A stretch of 34,733 bases of DNA from Streptomyces aurantiacus (GCF_001418335.1 NZ_LIPP01000210.1:1-34733), one strand, 5' to 3'; shown: positions 1 to 7,936, counted from the stretch's first letter. Notes: a model not told the origin generated them from the sequence alone. Program-made: numbers and translations.

Positions 1-1
1 C

Positions 2-1411
2 CCCTCCCCCTCTCCCCCCGGCAGCCCGGACCGCAAAGTCCTCGGGCGGCTTTCGCTGCCCGAGCGGAACTTCGTCGCGGACGCGCTGCGCACCGAGACG
101 GTCGGCGGCGTCCTCCTGCTCGTCGCCGCCGTCACCGCACTGATCTGGGCGAACAGCCCCGTCCGGGAGAGTTACGAGTCCGTCCGGGACTTCCATGTCG
201 GGCCCGCCGCACTCGGCCTGGACCTCTCCGTCGAGCACTGGGCCGCCGACGGACTCCTCGCGATCTTCTTCTTCGTCGCCGGCATCGAACTCAAGCGCGA
301 ACTGGTCGCCGGTGATCTCAAGGACCCCCGGGCCGCCGCACTCCCCGTCGTCGCCGCGCTCTGCGGAATGGCCGTACCCGCGCTCGTCTACACCCTGGTC
401 GGCGTCATCGGGGACGGCTCGCTCGCCGGCTGGGCCGTACCCACCGCGACCGACATCGCCTTCGCCCTCGCCGTCCTGGCCGTCATCGGCACCTCGCTGC
501 CGAGCGCCCTGCGCGCCTTCCTGCTCACGCTCGCCGTCGTCGACGACCTCTTCGCGATCCTGATCATCGCGGTCTTCTTCACCGACGACCTGGACTTCGC
601 CGCGCTCGGCGGCGCAGTCGTCGGCCTCGCCGTCTTCTGGCTGCTGCTCAGAAAGGGCGTACGCGGCTGGTACGTGTATGTTCCGCTCGCCCTGGTCGTC
701 TGGGGCCTGATGTACAACAGCGGCATCCACGCCACCGTCGCCGGCGTCGCGATGGGCCTGATGCTGCGCTGCACCACCCGCGAGGACGAAGGCGAGGAGC
801 ACTCCCCCGGCGAACGCGTCGAACACCTCGTGCACCCTCTGTCGGCGGGCCTCGCCGTGCCGCTGTTCGCGCTGTTCAGCGCCGGGGTCGGGGTGTCGGG
901 CGGCGCGCTCGGCGATGTGTTCACCCGGCCGGAGACCCTCGGGGTCGTGCTCGGTCTCGTCGTCGGCAAGGCGGTCGGGATCTTCGGCGGTACGTGGCTG
1001 GCGGCCCGCTTCACCAGGGCGTCGCTCTCCGACGACCTGGCCTGGCCGGACGTCTTCGCGGTGGCCTCCCTCGCGGGTATCGGCTTCACCGTGTCGCTGC
1101 TCATCGGCGAACTCGCCTTCGTGGGCGACCCGGCGCTCACCGACGAGGTCAAGGCCGCCGTCCTGACGGGTTCCCTGATCGCGACCGTCCTGGCGAGCGT
1201 GCTGCTGAAGGTACGGAACGCCAAGTACCGCAGGCTGTGGGAGGACGAGGAGCGCGACGAGGACCTGTCCGGCGTCCCCGACGTGTACGAGCAGGAGGAC
1301 CCGGGCTACCACCTGCGCATGGCCGAGATCTACGAGCGGAAGGCCGCCGAACACCGGAGGCTTGCCGAAGTGACGGGCGGGGCAGGCGTGAAGGACGACG
1401 GTCCGGCATGA
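2..1411 (+). CDS. nhaA: Na+/H+ antiporter NhaA (5' end outside window)
   Basis: This is a multi-pass inner-membrane antiporter that exchanges cytoplasmic Na+ for protons. The frame is open from base 2 to the stop at 1411, so the start lies to the left; the ATG at 368 is internal. NhaA hallmarks are visible: FVAGIELKRELV near 265-310, TATDIAFAL (the Thr-Asp of the discontinuous helix) near 442-468, and VVDDLFAI (the paired Asp that binds Na+/H+) near 535-558. Alternating hydrophobic segments follow. The last 60 or so residues after LLKVRNAKYRRLW form an acidic cytoplasmic tail rich in Glu and Asp, ending in a helical ERKAAEHRRLAE stretch that is longer than in E. coli NhaA. The downstream gene lies 128 bp away, beyond a tandem-repeat array. 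Confidence 0.93.
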   Translation, partial: PSPSPPGSPDRKVLGRLSLPERNFVADALRTETVGGVLLLVAAVTALIWANSPVRESYESVRDFHVGPAALGLDLSVEHWAADGLLAIFFFVAGIELKRELVAGDLKDPRAAALPVVAALCGMAVPALVYTLVGVIGDGSLAGWAVPTATDIAFALAVLAVIGTSLPSALRAFLLTLAVVDDLFAILIIAVFFTDDLDFAALGGAVVGLAVFWLLLRKGVRGWYVYVPLALVVWGLMYNSGIHATVAGVAMGLMLRCTTREDEGEEHSPGERVEHLVHPLSAGLAVPLFALFSAGVGVSGGALGDVFTRPETLGVVLGLVVGKAVGIFGGTWLAARFTRASLSDDLAWPDVFAVASLAGIGFTVSLLIGELAFVGDPALTDEVKAAVLTGSLIATVLASVLLKVRNAKYRRLWEDEERDEDLSGVPDVYEQEDPGYHLRMAEIYERKAAEHRRLAEVTGGAGVKDDGPA

Positions 1412-1421
1412 TCTGACACAC

Positions 1422-1526
1422 ACGGTCCGAAAAGACGCACGGTCCGACAGGACAGCACAGTCGGACAAGACAACTCCGAGTCCGACAAGACAACACGGTC
1501 CGACAAGACAACTCCGAAAAGACAAC
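1422..1526 (+). repeat. Tandem array of about 18-bp units between nhaA and the holin-like gene
   Basis: There are six head-to-tail units with consensus ACGGTCCGACAAGACAAC. They start at about 1422, 1439, 1457, 1475, 1495 and 1513; the fourth is 20 bp and the last is truncated to 14 bp. The array fills almost the whole intergenic gap and stops just before the ribosome-binding site AGGGAGAA of the next gene. It is A-rich on one strand and lies outside coding sequence, so it could be a transcript leader, a protein-binding array or a simple minisatellite. Confidence 0.8.
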
Positions 1527-1539
1527 AGGGAGAACCGCG

Positions 1540-2028
1540 ATGAGCGCACCCGACGGCAGCCCGGTCGGCGCCGAACGCAGTATCGGCCAGCTGTTCGCCT
1601 CGGCGACGACCGAGATGTCCGCGCTGGTGCACGACGAGATCGCACTGGCGAAGGCGCAGCTCAAGCGGGACGTCAAGCGCGGGGCGGTCGGCGGCGGCGC
1701 GTTCAGCGCGGCCGGCGCGGTACTGATCTTCTCCCTGCCGATGCTGAGTTTCGCCCTGGCCTACGGCATCCGCACCTGGAGCGACTGGAATCTGGCCGTC
1801 TGCTTCCTGCTGTCGTTCGCCGCGAACGTGCTGGTCGCCGCGGGCCTCGCGCTGATCGGCGTGGTCTTCGCGAAGAAGGCCAAGAAGGGCAAGGGCCCGC
1901 AGAAGACGGCGGCCTCGGTCAAGGAATCGGCGGCCGTACTGCAGAACGTGAAGCCGCATCCCCGTCAGGTGACCGCCGGGGACCGGGTCGGCGACGGAGT
2001 CGAGGCTGTGGCACGCTCGTCCTCATGA
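1540..2028 (+). CDS. Phage-holin-family (actinobacterial holin-like) membrane protein
   Basis: This is a 162-residue protein of the actinobacterial holin-like family (Phage_holin_3_6/DUF1469-type). An N-terminal amphipathic region (GQLFASATTEMSALVHDEIALAKAQLKRD, about residues 15-43) is followed by two membrane helices, about 52-75 (GGAFSAAGAVLIFSLPMLSF) and 85-110. The basic tail begins KKAKKGKGPQK. The ATG is preceded by AGGGAGAA at good spacing. The stop overlaps the start of the next gene (ATGA), so the two are probably co-translated. The family name is historical; in Streptomyces chromosomes these are resident membrane proteins, not lysis genes. A positional counterpart, Rv3669, sits next to ephE in M. 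tuberculosis. Confidence 0.85.
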   Translation: MSAPDGSPVGAERSIGQLFASATTEMSALVHDEIALAKAQLKRDVKRGAVGGGAFSAAGAVLIFSLPMLSFALAYGIRTWSDWNLAVCFLLSFAANVLVAAGLALIGVVFAKKAKKGKGPQKTAASVKESAAVLQNVKPHPRQVTAGDRVGDGVEAVARSSS

Positions 2029-3014
2029 CGGGCTCCTCCATCCCTGCGGGGCAATCACCTTCGGGCCCTGCGGGGCAATCACCTCCGGCGCAACCCACCT
2101 CGGTCGTACGGCTCGACGTGCCCGGCGCGAAAGCGGTGATTCACCGGGATGTCGCCGCGAACGGGGCACGTTTCCACATCGCCGAGATGGGCGACGGGCC
2201 ACTGGTCCTGCTGCTGCACGGCTTCCCGCAGTTCTGGTGGACCTGGCGGCACCAGCTGGTGGCGCTCTCCGACGCGGGTTTCCGCGCGGTCGCGATGGAC
2301 CTGCGCGGCGTCGGCGGCAGCGACCGCACCCCGCGCGGCTACGACCCCGCGAACCTCGCGCTCGACATCACCGGGGTCGTACGGTCCCTCGGTGAGCCCG
2401 ACGCCGCACTGGTCGGCCACGACCTCGGCGGCTATCTGGCGTGGACGGCCGCCGTGATGCGCCCCAAGCTGGTGCGCCGGCTCGCGGTCTCCTCGATGCC
2501 GCACCCTCGGCGCTGGCGTTCGGCGATGCTCTCCGACATGAAGCAGACCGCGGCCGGTTCGTACATCTGGGGTTTTCAGCGACCCTGGATCCCGGAGCGC
2601 CAGCTGATCGCCGACGAGGGGGCCCTGGTGGGCCGGCTCGTACGGGACTGGTCGGGGCCGCGGCTGCCGGAGGACGACGTCGTGGAGGCGTACCAGCGGG
2701 CGATGCTCATCCCCTCGACCGCGCACTGCGCCCTTGAGCCCTACCGGTGGATGGTCCGCTCGATGGCCCGCCCCGACGGCATCCAGTTCAACCGGCGCAT
2801 GAAGCGGCCGGTGCGGGTGCCGACGCTGCATCTGCACGGATCGCTCGACCCGGTGATACGCACGCGGAGCGCGGCGGGGTCCGGGGAGTACGTCGAAGCG
2901 CCGTACCGCTGGCGGCTGTTCGACGGGCTCGGGCACTTTCCGCACGAGGAGGACCCGGTGGCGTTCTCCACCGAGTTGGTGAACTGGCTGAAGGACCCCG
3001 AGCCGGACCGCTGA
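2025..3014 (+). CDS. Alpha/beta-fold hydrolase, epoxide hydrolase-like
   Basis: This is a 329-residue protein of the alpha/beta hydrolase fold, most like soluble epoxide hydrolases (EphE of M. tuberculosis occupies the same position). The oxyanion motif HGFP is at 65-68. The nucleophile elbow GHDLGG (131-136) carries Asp133, the residue type expected of epoxide hydrolases or dehalogenases rather than a Ser esterase. The acid is probably Asp275 (HGSLDP) and the base His304 (GLGHFPHEE). A cap domain lies at about 155-245. Residues 1-25 are a low-complexity leader containing a duplicated PAGQSP, encoded by a repeated CCTGCGGGGCAATCACCT. The start overlaps the stop of the holin-like gene. The natural substrate cannot be read from sequence. 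Confidence 0.9.
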   Translation: MTGSSIPAGQSPSGPAGQSPPAQPTSVVRLDVPGAKAVIHRDVAANGARFHIAEMGDGPLVLLLHGFPQFWWTWRHQLVALSDAGFRAVAMDLRGVGGSDRTPRGYDPANLALDITGVVRSLGEPDAALVGHDLGGYLAWTAAVMRPKLVRRLAVSSMPHPRRWRSAMLSDMKQTAAGSYIWGFQRPWIPERQLIADEGALVGRLVRDWSGPRLPEDDVVEAYQRAMLIPSTAHCALEPYRWMVRSMARPDGIQFNRRMKRPVRVPTLHLHGSLDPVIRTRSAAGSGEYVEAPYRWRLFDGLGHFPHEEDPVAFSTELVNWLKDPEPDR

Positions 3015-3180
3015 GACCCGTCGCACCGCAGGTCGGACGGCCGGCTGCGGGAGCCCTCGCACCGTGCGCCACACCGGTCCCAGGAACGCCTGTTCTACCG
3101 ACGCCAATTGCCTCGCGCATAGGCCAATTGGGGGGTGTGGGGGCGGTTATCGACCTTGGGGCAGGGGCAGACGTCGGTGT

Positions 3181-3360
3181 ATGGGCTGGACGCACGACTA
3201 CAGTGACGCAGCACGCAACCGCCGCTCGATCGGCGGGCTGAGCTCCCGTCAGAGGGGCGCCCCGCAGTTGCAGGGCACGGATCCCCGGCTGGGAATTCCG
3301 CACATTCTGAGGCGCCGGGCCCGCTGGGTCTCGGCCCGCCTGCGTCATCCCCGCGGCTGA
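3181..3360 (+). CDS. Possible small basic protein (59 aa)
   Basis: An ORF begins MGWTHDYSDAARNRRS and ends at 3358-3360. It is Arg-rich, especially in the C-terminal third (RRRARWVSARLRHPRG), and its third codon positions are mostly G or C, as in neighbouring genes. There is no convincing ribosome-binding site, and the ORF lies in the 416-bp gap between two convergent genes. I do not recognise the sequence. It could be a real small gene or chance high-GC coding potential. The rest of the gap (3015-3180) holds only two short CCAATTG-type palindromes near 3100-3130. Confidence 0.35.
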   Translation: MGWTHDYSDAARNRRSIGGLSSRQRGAPQLQGTDPRLGIPHILRRRARWVSARLRHPRG

Positions 3361-3405
3361 GCGACGCAGGGACCTGGGACCTGAAACCTGGGCCGACAGG
3401 ACTCG

Positions 3406-3423
3406 CCTGGGACAGGTCCCAGG
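3406..3423. terminator. Compact hairpin downstream of the MarP-type gene
   Basis: Perfect arms CCTGGGAC and GTCCCAGG lie almost back to back, seven bases beyond the MarP stop codon. The paired hairpin would have a loop of about four bases. There is no U tract, as is usual for Streptomyces terminators. It could serve transcripts from both sides. Confidence 0.45.
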
Positions 3424-3430
3424 ACAGGCC

Positions 3431-4630
3431 CTAGAGCGCGCAGCTGTCGCTTTCCACCTGCTGGTTGGCGGTGCGGCCCTTCAGGATGTCTTCCTGGATC
3501 TCGTCCACCGTGAGCGCGTAACCGGTCTCGGGGTCGTCGAGGGACTTCGCGAACACCACTCCGTACACCCTGCCGTCCGGGGTGAGCAGCGGGCCGCCGG
3601 AGTTGCCCTGGCGCACGATCGCGCGGAGCGAGTACACATTCCGCTTCACGGTGCCCCGGTGGTAGATGTCCGGGCCGTTGGCGGTGATGGGGCCGCGCAC
3701 CCGCGCCGCGTTGATCGTGTACGAGCCGTTCTCCGGGAAGCCCGCGACGATCGCGCCGTCGTCCCTGACCGCCTTCTGCGCGGCGAACTGCAGGACGGGC
3801 GCCCGCAGGTCGGGTACGTCGAGTACGGCGATGTCGCGCTCCCAGTCGTAGAGCACGACCTTCGCGGCGTACCGCCTGCCCTCGCCGCCTATCTGGACGT
3901 ACGGCTCGTCGACGCCGCCCACCACATGGGCGTTGGTCATCACGCGGCGCTGTCCGAAGACGAAGCCGGTGCCTTCGAGGACCTTGCCGCAGCTCTGCGC
4001 GGTGCCGGTGATCTTGACGATGGAGCGCTGGGCGCGGACGGCGACCGGGCTCGTCGCGAGAGCCGGGTCGGGGGGATCCACGTCGTCGATCTGCTCGTCC
4101 GAGAAGGGGCTGAAGACCTGCGGGAAGCCGTTCTGCGCGAGGACCGTGGAGAAGCCCGCGAACCACGTGTCGGCCTGGGCGGGCAGGGCCCGTGCCACCC
4201 CGAGCAGCACCTTGGAGCCCCGGACCTCCTTGCCGAGCGTCGGCAGCGTCGTACCGGCCAGGGCCGCGCCGATCAGCCAGGCGACGAGGAGCATCGCCAC
4301 GACGTTGACCAGGGCGCCGCCCGTGGCGTCCACGGCGCGGGCCGGGGACCAGGTGATGTACCGGCGCAGCTTGTTGCCGAGATGGGTGGTGAGGGCCTGG
4401 CCGACCGAGGCACAGACGATCACCACGACCACGGCGATGACGGCGGCGGTCGTGCCCACCTCCGCGTCGTCCGTCACCGCGCCCCAGACGACGGGCAGGA
4501 CGTAGACGGCGACGAGGCCACCGCCCAGGAAACCGATCACCGACAGGATGCCGACGACGAAGCCCTGGCGGTAGCCCACGATCGCAAACCACACGGCGGC
4601 GACCAGCAACAGGATGTCCAGCACGTTCAC
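3431..4630 (-). CDS. marP: MarP-type periplasmic serine protease with CvpA-like membrane domain
   Basis: This 399-residue membrane-anchored trypsin-like protease is like M. tuberculosis MarP (Rv3671c), which is needed for acid resistance and acts on a peptidoglycan hydrolase. Residues 1-125 hold four membrane helices of CvpA/colicin V production type (NVLDILLLVAAVWFAIVGY onward). The protease domain starts near 195, with catalytic His235 (TNAHVV), Asp266 (WERDIAVLDV) and Ser344 (RQGNSGGPL). Cys214 and Cys397 match the positions of the MarP disulfide pair. I chose the GTG at 4630 because GAGGCGAGG lies just upstream and the protein then begins at the first membrane helix. A longer frame to 4750 only translates an 18-bp tandem repeat. 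It lies downstream of nth and the CoA-pyrophosphatase gene on the same strand, 138 bp from the latter. Confidence 0.9.
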   Translation of the reverse strand: MNVLDILLLVAAVWFAIVGYRQGFVVGILSVIGFLGGGLVAVYVLPVVWGAVTDDAEVGTTAAVIAVVVVIVCASVGQALTTHLGNKLRRYITWSPARAVDATGGALVNVVAMLLVAWLIGAALAGTTLPTLGKEVRGSKVLLGVARALPAQADTWFAGFSTVLAQNGFPQVFSPFSDEQIDDVDPPDPALATSPVAVRAQRSIVKITGTAQSCGKVLEGTGFVFGQRRVMTNAHVVGGVDEPYVQIGGEGRRYAAKVVLYDWERDIAVLDVPDLRAPVLQFAAQKAVRDDGAIVAGFPENGSYTINAARVRGPITANGPDIYHRGTVKRNVYSLRAIVRQGNSGGPLLTPDGRVYGVVFAKSLDDPETGYALTVDEIQEDILKGRTANQQVESDSCAL

Positions 4631-4702
4631 TGCTTCGAGCCTCGCCTCATCACTTTGCGGTAGCCACGTCCTGGCCGGGAGGCCGGCCCGCCGCACGGCG
4701 GC

Positions 4703-4738
4703 AGGGGGATACCGGGCATCAGGGGGACACCGGGCATC
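4703..4738 (-). repeat. Two-unit 18-bp tandem repeat upstream of marP
   Basis: The units AGGGGGATACCGGGCATC and AGGGGGACACCGGGCATC abut with one mismatch. They lie in the 138-bp spacer between the CoA-pyrophosphatase stop and the marP start. Their presence in the putative N-terminal extension of marP argues that the extension is not translated. Confidence 0.7.
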
Positions 4739-4768
4739 CCGGGAGGACACAGCACGGACGCCACCCTG

Positions 4769-5584
4769 TCATGCGCGCCAGTCGAGCGGGACCTGCTTGT
4801 CCTGGTCCCAGGGCCGCTCCCAGTCGGCGTAGTGCAACAGGCGGTCGATGATTCCGGCCGTGAAGCCCCAGACCAATGCGGATTCGACCAGAAATGCCGG
4901 ACCTCGGTGGCCTCTGGGGTGCACCGCGGTCGCTCGGTTGGCCGGGTCCGTGAGATCCGCCACGGGGACGGTGAAGACCCTGGCGGTCTCGTTCGGATCG
5001 ACCGCGTCGACCGGTGTCGGCTCGCGCCACCAGCCGAGGACCGGGGTGACCACGAAGCCGCTCACCGGGATGTAGAGCTTCGGGAGCACGCCGAAGAGCT
5101 GCACGCCTCGGGGGTCGAGCCCGGTCTCCTCCTCGGCCTCGCGCAGAGCGGCGCGCAGCGGCCCGTCGGCCGTCGGGTCGCCGTCCTCGGGGTCCAGGGC
5201 GCCGCCGGGGAAGGCCGGCTGTCCGGCGTGCGACCTGAGCGAGCCGGCGCGCTCCATGAGCAGCAGCTCGGGGCCGCGCTCGCCCTCGCCGAACAGGATC
5301 AGCACGGCCGACTGGCGTCCCGCGCCGTCCTCCGGCGGCAGGAACCGGCTCAACTGCCGCGGCTGGACCGTCTCGACGGCGCGCACCACCGGGTCCAGCC
5401 AGCCGGGCAGCCCGGCCTTGCTCACGACAAGCTCGCCGACCCGCGCAGGGTGCGTGGCACCGGCCTGCGTACCTTGCGTACCTTGCGGATCGCCGTCCTG
5501 CGGATCGCCGTCGTGCGGATCGCCGTCCTGCGTCCGGTGCGTGTCGCCGATCCGTGTGCCGTGCGTATGGCTCGCGCGCGTCAT
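4769..5584 (-). CDS. NUDIX hydrolase, CoA pyrophosphatase-type
   Basis: This 271-residue NUDIX hydrolase probably cleaves coenzyme A or CoA esters to phosphopantetheine and 3',5'-ADP. The CoA-pyrophosphatase signature LLMERAGSLRSHAGQPAFPG (about 108-127) precedes a NUDIX box (about 127-156: GGALDPED, then REAEEETGL) with a small insertion in the box loop. The first 50 residues are low complexity (repeated DGDPQ/H), from a 15-bp tandem repeat, and are not part of the family core. The ATG at 5584 was chosen because GGGGG lies about 8 bases upstream; an in-frame GTG at 5590 is an alternative. The gene follows nth by 52 bp and precedes marP, the order seen in M. tuberculosis (Rv3674c, [Rv3673c], Rv3672c, Rv3671c) but without the thioredoxin-like gene. 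Confidence 0.9.
   Translation of the reverse strand: MTRASHTHGTRIGDTHRTQDGDPHDGDPQDGDPQGTQGTQAGATHPARVGELVVSKAGLPGWLDPVVRAVETVQPRQLSRFLPPEDGAGRQSAVLILFGEGERGPELLLMERAGSLRSHAGQPAFPGGALDPEDGDPTADGPLRAALREAEEETGLDPRGVQLFGVLPKLYIPVSGFVVTPVLGWWREPTPVDAVDPNETARVFTVPVADLTDPANRATAVHPRGHRGPAFLVESALVWGFTAGIIDRLLHYADWERPWDQDKQVPLDWRA
5485..5529 (-). repeat. Three-unit 15-bp tandem repeat in the NUDIX gene
   Basis: GCGGATCGCCGTCCT is repeated three times with one variant base, inside the 5' coding end of the CoA-pyrophosphatase gene. It is preceded by a duplicated GCGTACCTT. It encodes repeated Asp-Gly-Asp-Pro. The 15-bp period keeps the frame, so copy number can change without frameshift. Confidence 0.8.
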
Positions 5585-5636
5585 CGCCACCCCCGTTCTG
5601 CTGCTCTCAACGCCCGCGATGCCGCAGATCGTTCCG

Positions 5637-7043
5637 TCATCCCGTGCCCTGCGCGGGTGAACCCGGCGCGGGTGGACCGGCCGCAGGTGACCCGGCTCCG
5701 GTCGCTGCGGCTCCCGTCGCTCCCGTCGCTCCGAGCGGCGGGGCGGGGATGCCGCCCGCGTCCAGGTAGGCCTGCGGAGGGTTGAGGCGCTGGCCCGGGA
5801 AGCCGCCCTTCTCGTACTTCAGGAGCTTCGTCGCCTTCTCCGGGTCCGTCTCGCCCTCCCCGTACGCCGGGCAGAGCGGGGCGATGGGGCAGGCGCCGCA
5901 GGCGGGTTTGCGGGCGTGGCAGATACGGCGGCCGTGGAAGATCACGTGGTGCGACAGCATCGTCCAGTCGCTCTTCGGGAAGAGCGCGCCGACGGCCGCC
6001 TCGATCTTCTCGGGCTCCTTCTCGTCGGTCCACTTCCACCGTCGTACGAGGCGCTGGAAGTGGGTGTCCACGGTGATGCCCGGGCGGCCGAAGGCGTTCC
6101 CGAGGACGACGAAGGCGGTCTTGCGGCCGACACCGGGCAGTTTGACGAGGTCTTCGAGACGGCCAGGGACCTCGCCGCCGAAGTCGTCCCGCAGGGCCTT
6201 GGAGAGGCCCATCACCGACTTGGTCTTGGCCCGGAAGAACCCGGTGGGCCGGAGGATCTCCTCGACCTCCTCAGGGTTCGCCGCCGCCAGGTCCTCGGGC
6301 GTGGGGTACTTCGCGAAGAGCGCCGGTGTCGTCTGGTTGACCCTCAGGTCGGTCGTCTGCGCCGACAGGACGGTGGCGACCACCAGCTGGAAGGGGTTCT
6401 CGAAGTCCAGCTCCGGGTGGGCGTACGGATACACCTCGGCGAGCCCGCGGTTGATGCGCCGGGCCCGCCGGACGAGAGCCGTGTGCGACTCGTTCCGGGG
6501 AGGCTGGGCGGGGGCGACTCGGGCGGCGGTCGCTTCGGAAGGCACGGCTTGCTGCGCGGACACTGATTTCTTCGCCGCCGGAACGGCCTTCTTCGTGGAC
6601 ACGGCTTGCTTCGCGGACGCGGATTTCTTCGCTGGGACGGCCTTCTCCGCGGGCACGGCTCTCCCGGCGGACGCGGGCTTCACCGCCGACGCGGACCTCT
6701 TGGCCGACGCGGCCCCCTTGGCAGGTGCGGCCTTCTCGACCGGCGAGGCCTTCTTGACGGCGGCCTTCACCGGCACGCTCTTTCTCGCACCCGCCTTGGC
6801 GGTCCTCTTCGCGGCGGCGGCCTTCTTGGCGACCGCAGCCTTCTTCGCGGCCGCGGCCATCTCCGAGGCGGCGACCCCGACTGCCTTCCCGGCAGCGCCC
6901 GCCGAGCTCCTCACCGGCCCCGAGCCTGCCGCTTTTGTCGTTTTCTTCGCTCCGCCGGGACCCTGTTCGCCCACAGCGGAATCGCGACCTTCTTCCACGC
7001 GCCCAGCCCCCTTGGCCTGTGCTCTCACCGGCGATTTGGACAC
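5637..7043 (-). CDS. nth: Endonuclease III with Lys/Ala-rich N-terminal extension
   Basis: This bifunctional DNA glycosylase/AP lyase starts base-excision repair of oxidised pyrimidines. The catalytic core spans about 186-415 of 468 residues. The helix-hairpin-helix LPGVGRKTA (302-310) contains catalytic Lys308; Asp326 lies in VDTHFQRL; the [4Fe-4S] ligands are Cys375, Cys382, Cys385 and Cys391 (C-x6-C-x2-C-x5-C). Residues 1-180 form a histone-H1-like Lys/Ala/Ser/Pro tail (AKKAAVAKKAAAAKR and similar), absent from E. coli Nth (211 aa), and may bind DNA nonspecifically. Residues 430-468 are Ala/Gly/Pro repeats. The GTG at 7043 is preceded by TAGGCT six bases upstream, suggesting a leaderless transcript, which supports this start. 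It is divergent from crp. Confidence 0.92.
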   Translation of the reverse strand: MSKSPVRAQAKGAGRVEEGRDSAVGEQGPGGAKKTTKAAGSGPVRSSAGAAGKAVGVAASEMAAAAKKAAVAKKAAAAKRTAKAGARKSVPVKAAVKKASPVEKAAPAKGAASAKRSASAVKPASAGRAVPAEKAVPAKKSASAKQAVSTKKAVPAAKKSVSAQQAVPSEATAARVAPAQPPRNESHTALVRRARRINRGLAEVYPYAHPELDFENPFQLVVATVLSAQTTDLRVNQTTPALFAKYPTPEDLAAANPEEVEEILRPTGFFRAKTKSVMGLSKALRDDFGGEVPGRLEDLVKLPGVGRKTAFVVLGNAFGRPGITVDTHFQRLVRRWKWTDEKEPEKIEAAVGALFPKSDWTMLSHHVIFHGRRICHARKPACGACPIAPLCPAYGEGETDPEKATKLLKYEKGGFPGQRLNPPQAYLDAGGIPAPPLGATGATGAAATGAGSPAAGPPAPGSPAQGTG

Positions 7044-7049
7044 CCGGCC

Positions 7050-7055
7050 AGCCTA
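7050..7055 (-). promoter_or_regulatory. Probable -10 element of nth (leaderless)
   Basis: TAGGCT on the minus strand ends six bases before the nth GTG. This is the spacing expected when transcription starts at the start codon. No clear -35 element is seen. The same hexamer with the same spacing precedes two plus-strand genes in this window. Confidence 0.55.
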
Positions 7056-7145
7056 AAGCCCACCACCGACATCTACTCCGGCCACCATAGATCGGCCCCC
7101 AATTGGCCCCCTGCCGCACTGCCGGACACGCCGGTGCGGCAGACT

Positions 7146-7159
7146 TGTGACTGATCACA
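7146..7159. promoter_or_regulatory. CRP-like palindrome in the nth-crp intergenic region
   Basis: The arms TGTGA and TCACA are separated by CTGA. This resembles the cAMP-CRP consensus (TGTGA-N6-TCACA) but the spacer is two bases short. It lies 103 bp before the crp start, in the divergent nth-crp region, so autoregulation is possible. The same region holds a duplicated GGTACACCGG (about 7201-7222). Confidence 0.4.
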
Positions 7160-7261
7160 CTGTTTGGACCGTCCAGCAAAATGGGGAACACGGTCCCCTG
7201 GTACACCGGTGGTACACCGGGGAATCAAGATCCCCTGAGCAGGTCGACAAGGAGAGAACTC

Positions 7262-7936
7262 GTGGACGACGTTCTGCGGCGCGCCCCGCTCTTCGCGGCG
7301 CTCGATGACGAGCAGGCCGCGGAGCTCCGCGCCTCCATGAGTGAGGTGACCCTCGCACGCGGTGACGCGCTCTTTCACGAAGGCGACCCCGGAGACCGCC
7401 TGTACGTGGTCACCGAGGGCAAGGTGAAGCTCCATCGCACCTCACCCGACGGCCGCGAGAACATGCTGGCGGTCCTCGGCCCCGGCGAGCTCATCGGCGA
7501 GCTGTCGCTGTTCGACCCGGGCCCGCGGACGGCGACCGCCTCCGCGCTGACCGAGGTGAAGCTGCTCGGCCTCGGCCACGGCGACCTCCAGCCCTGGCTG
7601 AACGTGCGGCCCGAGGTGGCCGCCGCCCTGCTGCGCGCCGTCGCCCGGCGGCTGCGCAAGACCAACGACCAGATGTCCGACCTGGTCTTCTCCGACGTGC
7701 CGGGCCGGGTGGCCCGCGCGCTCCTGGACCTCTCGCGCCGCTTCGGCGTGCAGTCCGAGGAGGGCATCCACGTCGTGCACGACCTGACCCAGGAGGAGCT
7801 GGCCCAGCTCGTCGGCGCCTCCCGCGAGACGGTCAACAAGGCGCTCGCCGACTTCGCGGGCCGCGGGTGGCTCCGTCTGGAGGCCCGCGCGGTGATCCTG
7901 CTGGACGTGGAGCGCCTCGCGAAGCGCTCGCGGTAG
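7262..7936 (+). CDS. crp: cAMP receptor protein-family transcription regulator Crp
   Basis: This 224-residue CRP/FNR-family regulator is the Streptomyces cAMP receptor protein (SCO3571 orthologue from memory), a global regulator of germination and antibiotic production. The cyclic-nucleotide domain covers about 10-120; the phosphate-binding cassette is GELIGELSLFDPGPRTATA (75-93) with Glu80, Arg89 and Thr90. A long dimerisation helix follows (about 115-140). A C-terminal winged HTH has its recognition region at 177-198 (QEELAQLVGASRETVNKALADF). The GTG at 7262 follows AAGGAGAG at ideal spacing. A longer frame from 7181 lacks such a site and translates the GGTACACCGG repeat. The positional counterpart in M. 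tuberculosis is Rv3676. Confidence 0.95.
   Translation: MDDVLRRAPLFAALDDEQAAELRASMSEVTLARGDALFHEGDPGDRLYVVTEGKVKLHRTSPDGRENMLAVLGPGELIGELSLFDPGPRTATASALTEVKLLGLGHGDLQPWLNVRPEVAAALLRAVARRLRKTNDQMSDLVFSDVPGRVARALLDLSRRFGVQSEEGIHVVHDLTQEELAQLVGASRETVNKALADFAGRGWLRLEARAVILLDVERLAKRSR

Noticed and set aside
1540..2028. Prophage lysis gene
   Set aside because: The holin-like protein lies among conserved chromosomal genes with no endolysin or phage structural genes.
4631..4750. N-terminal extension of the MarP-type protease
   Set aside because: It translates an 18-bp tandem repeat and would place 40 residues before the first membrane helix; the GTG at 4630 has a good ribosome-binding site.
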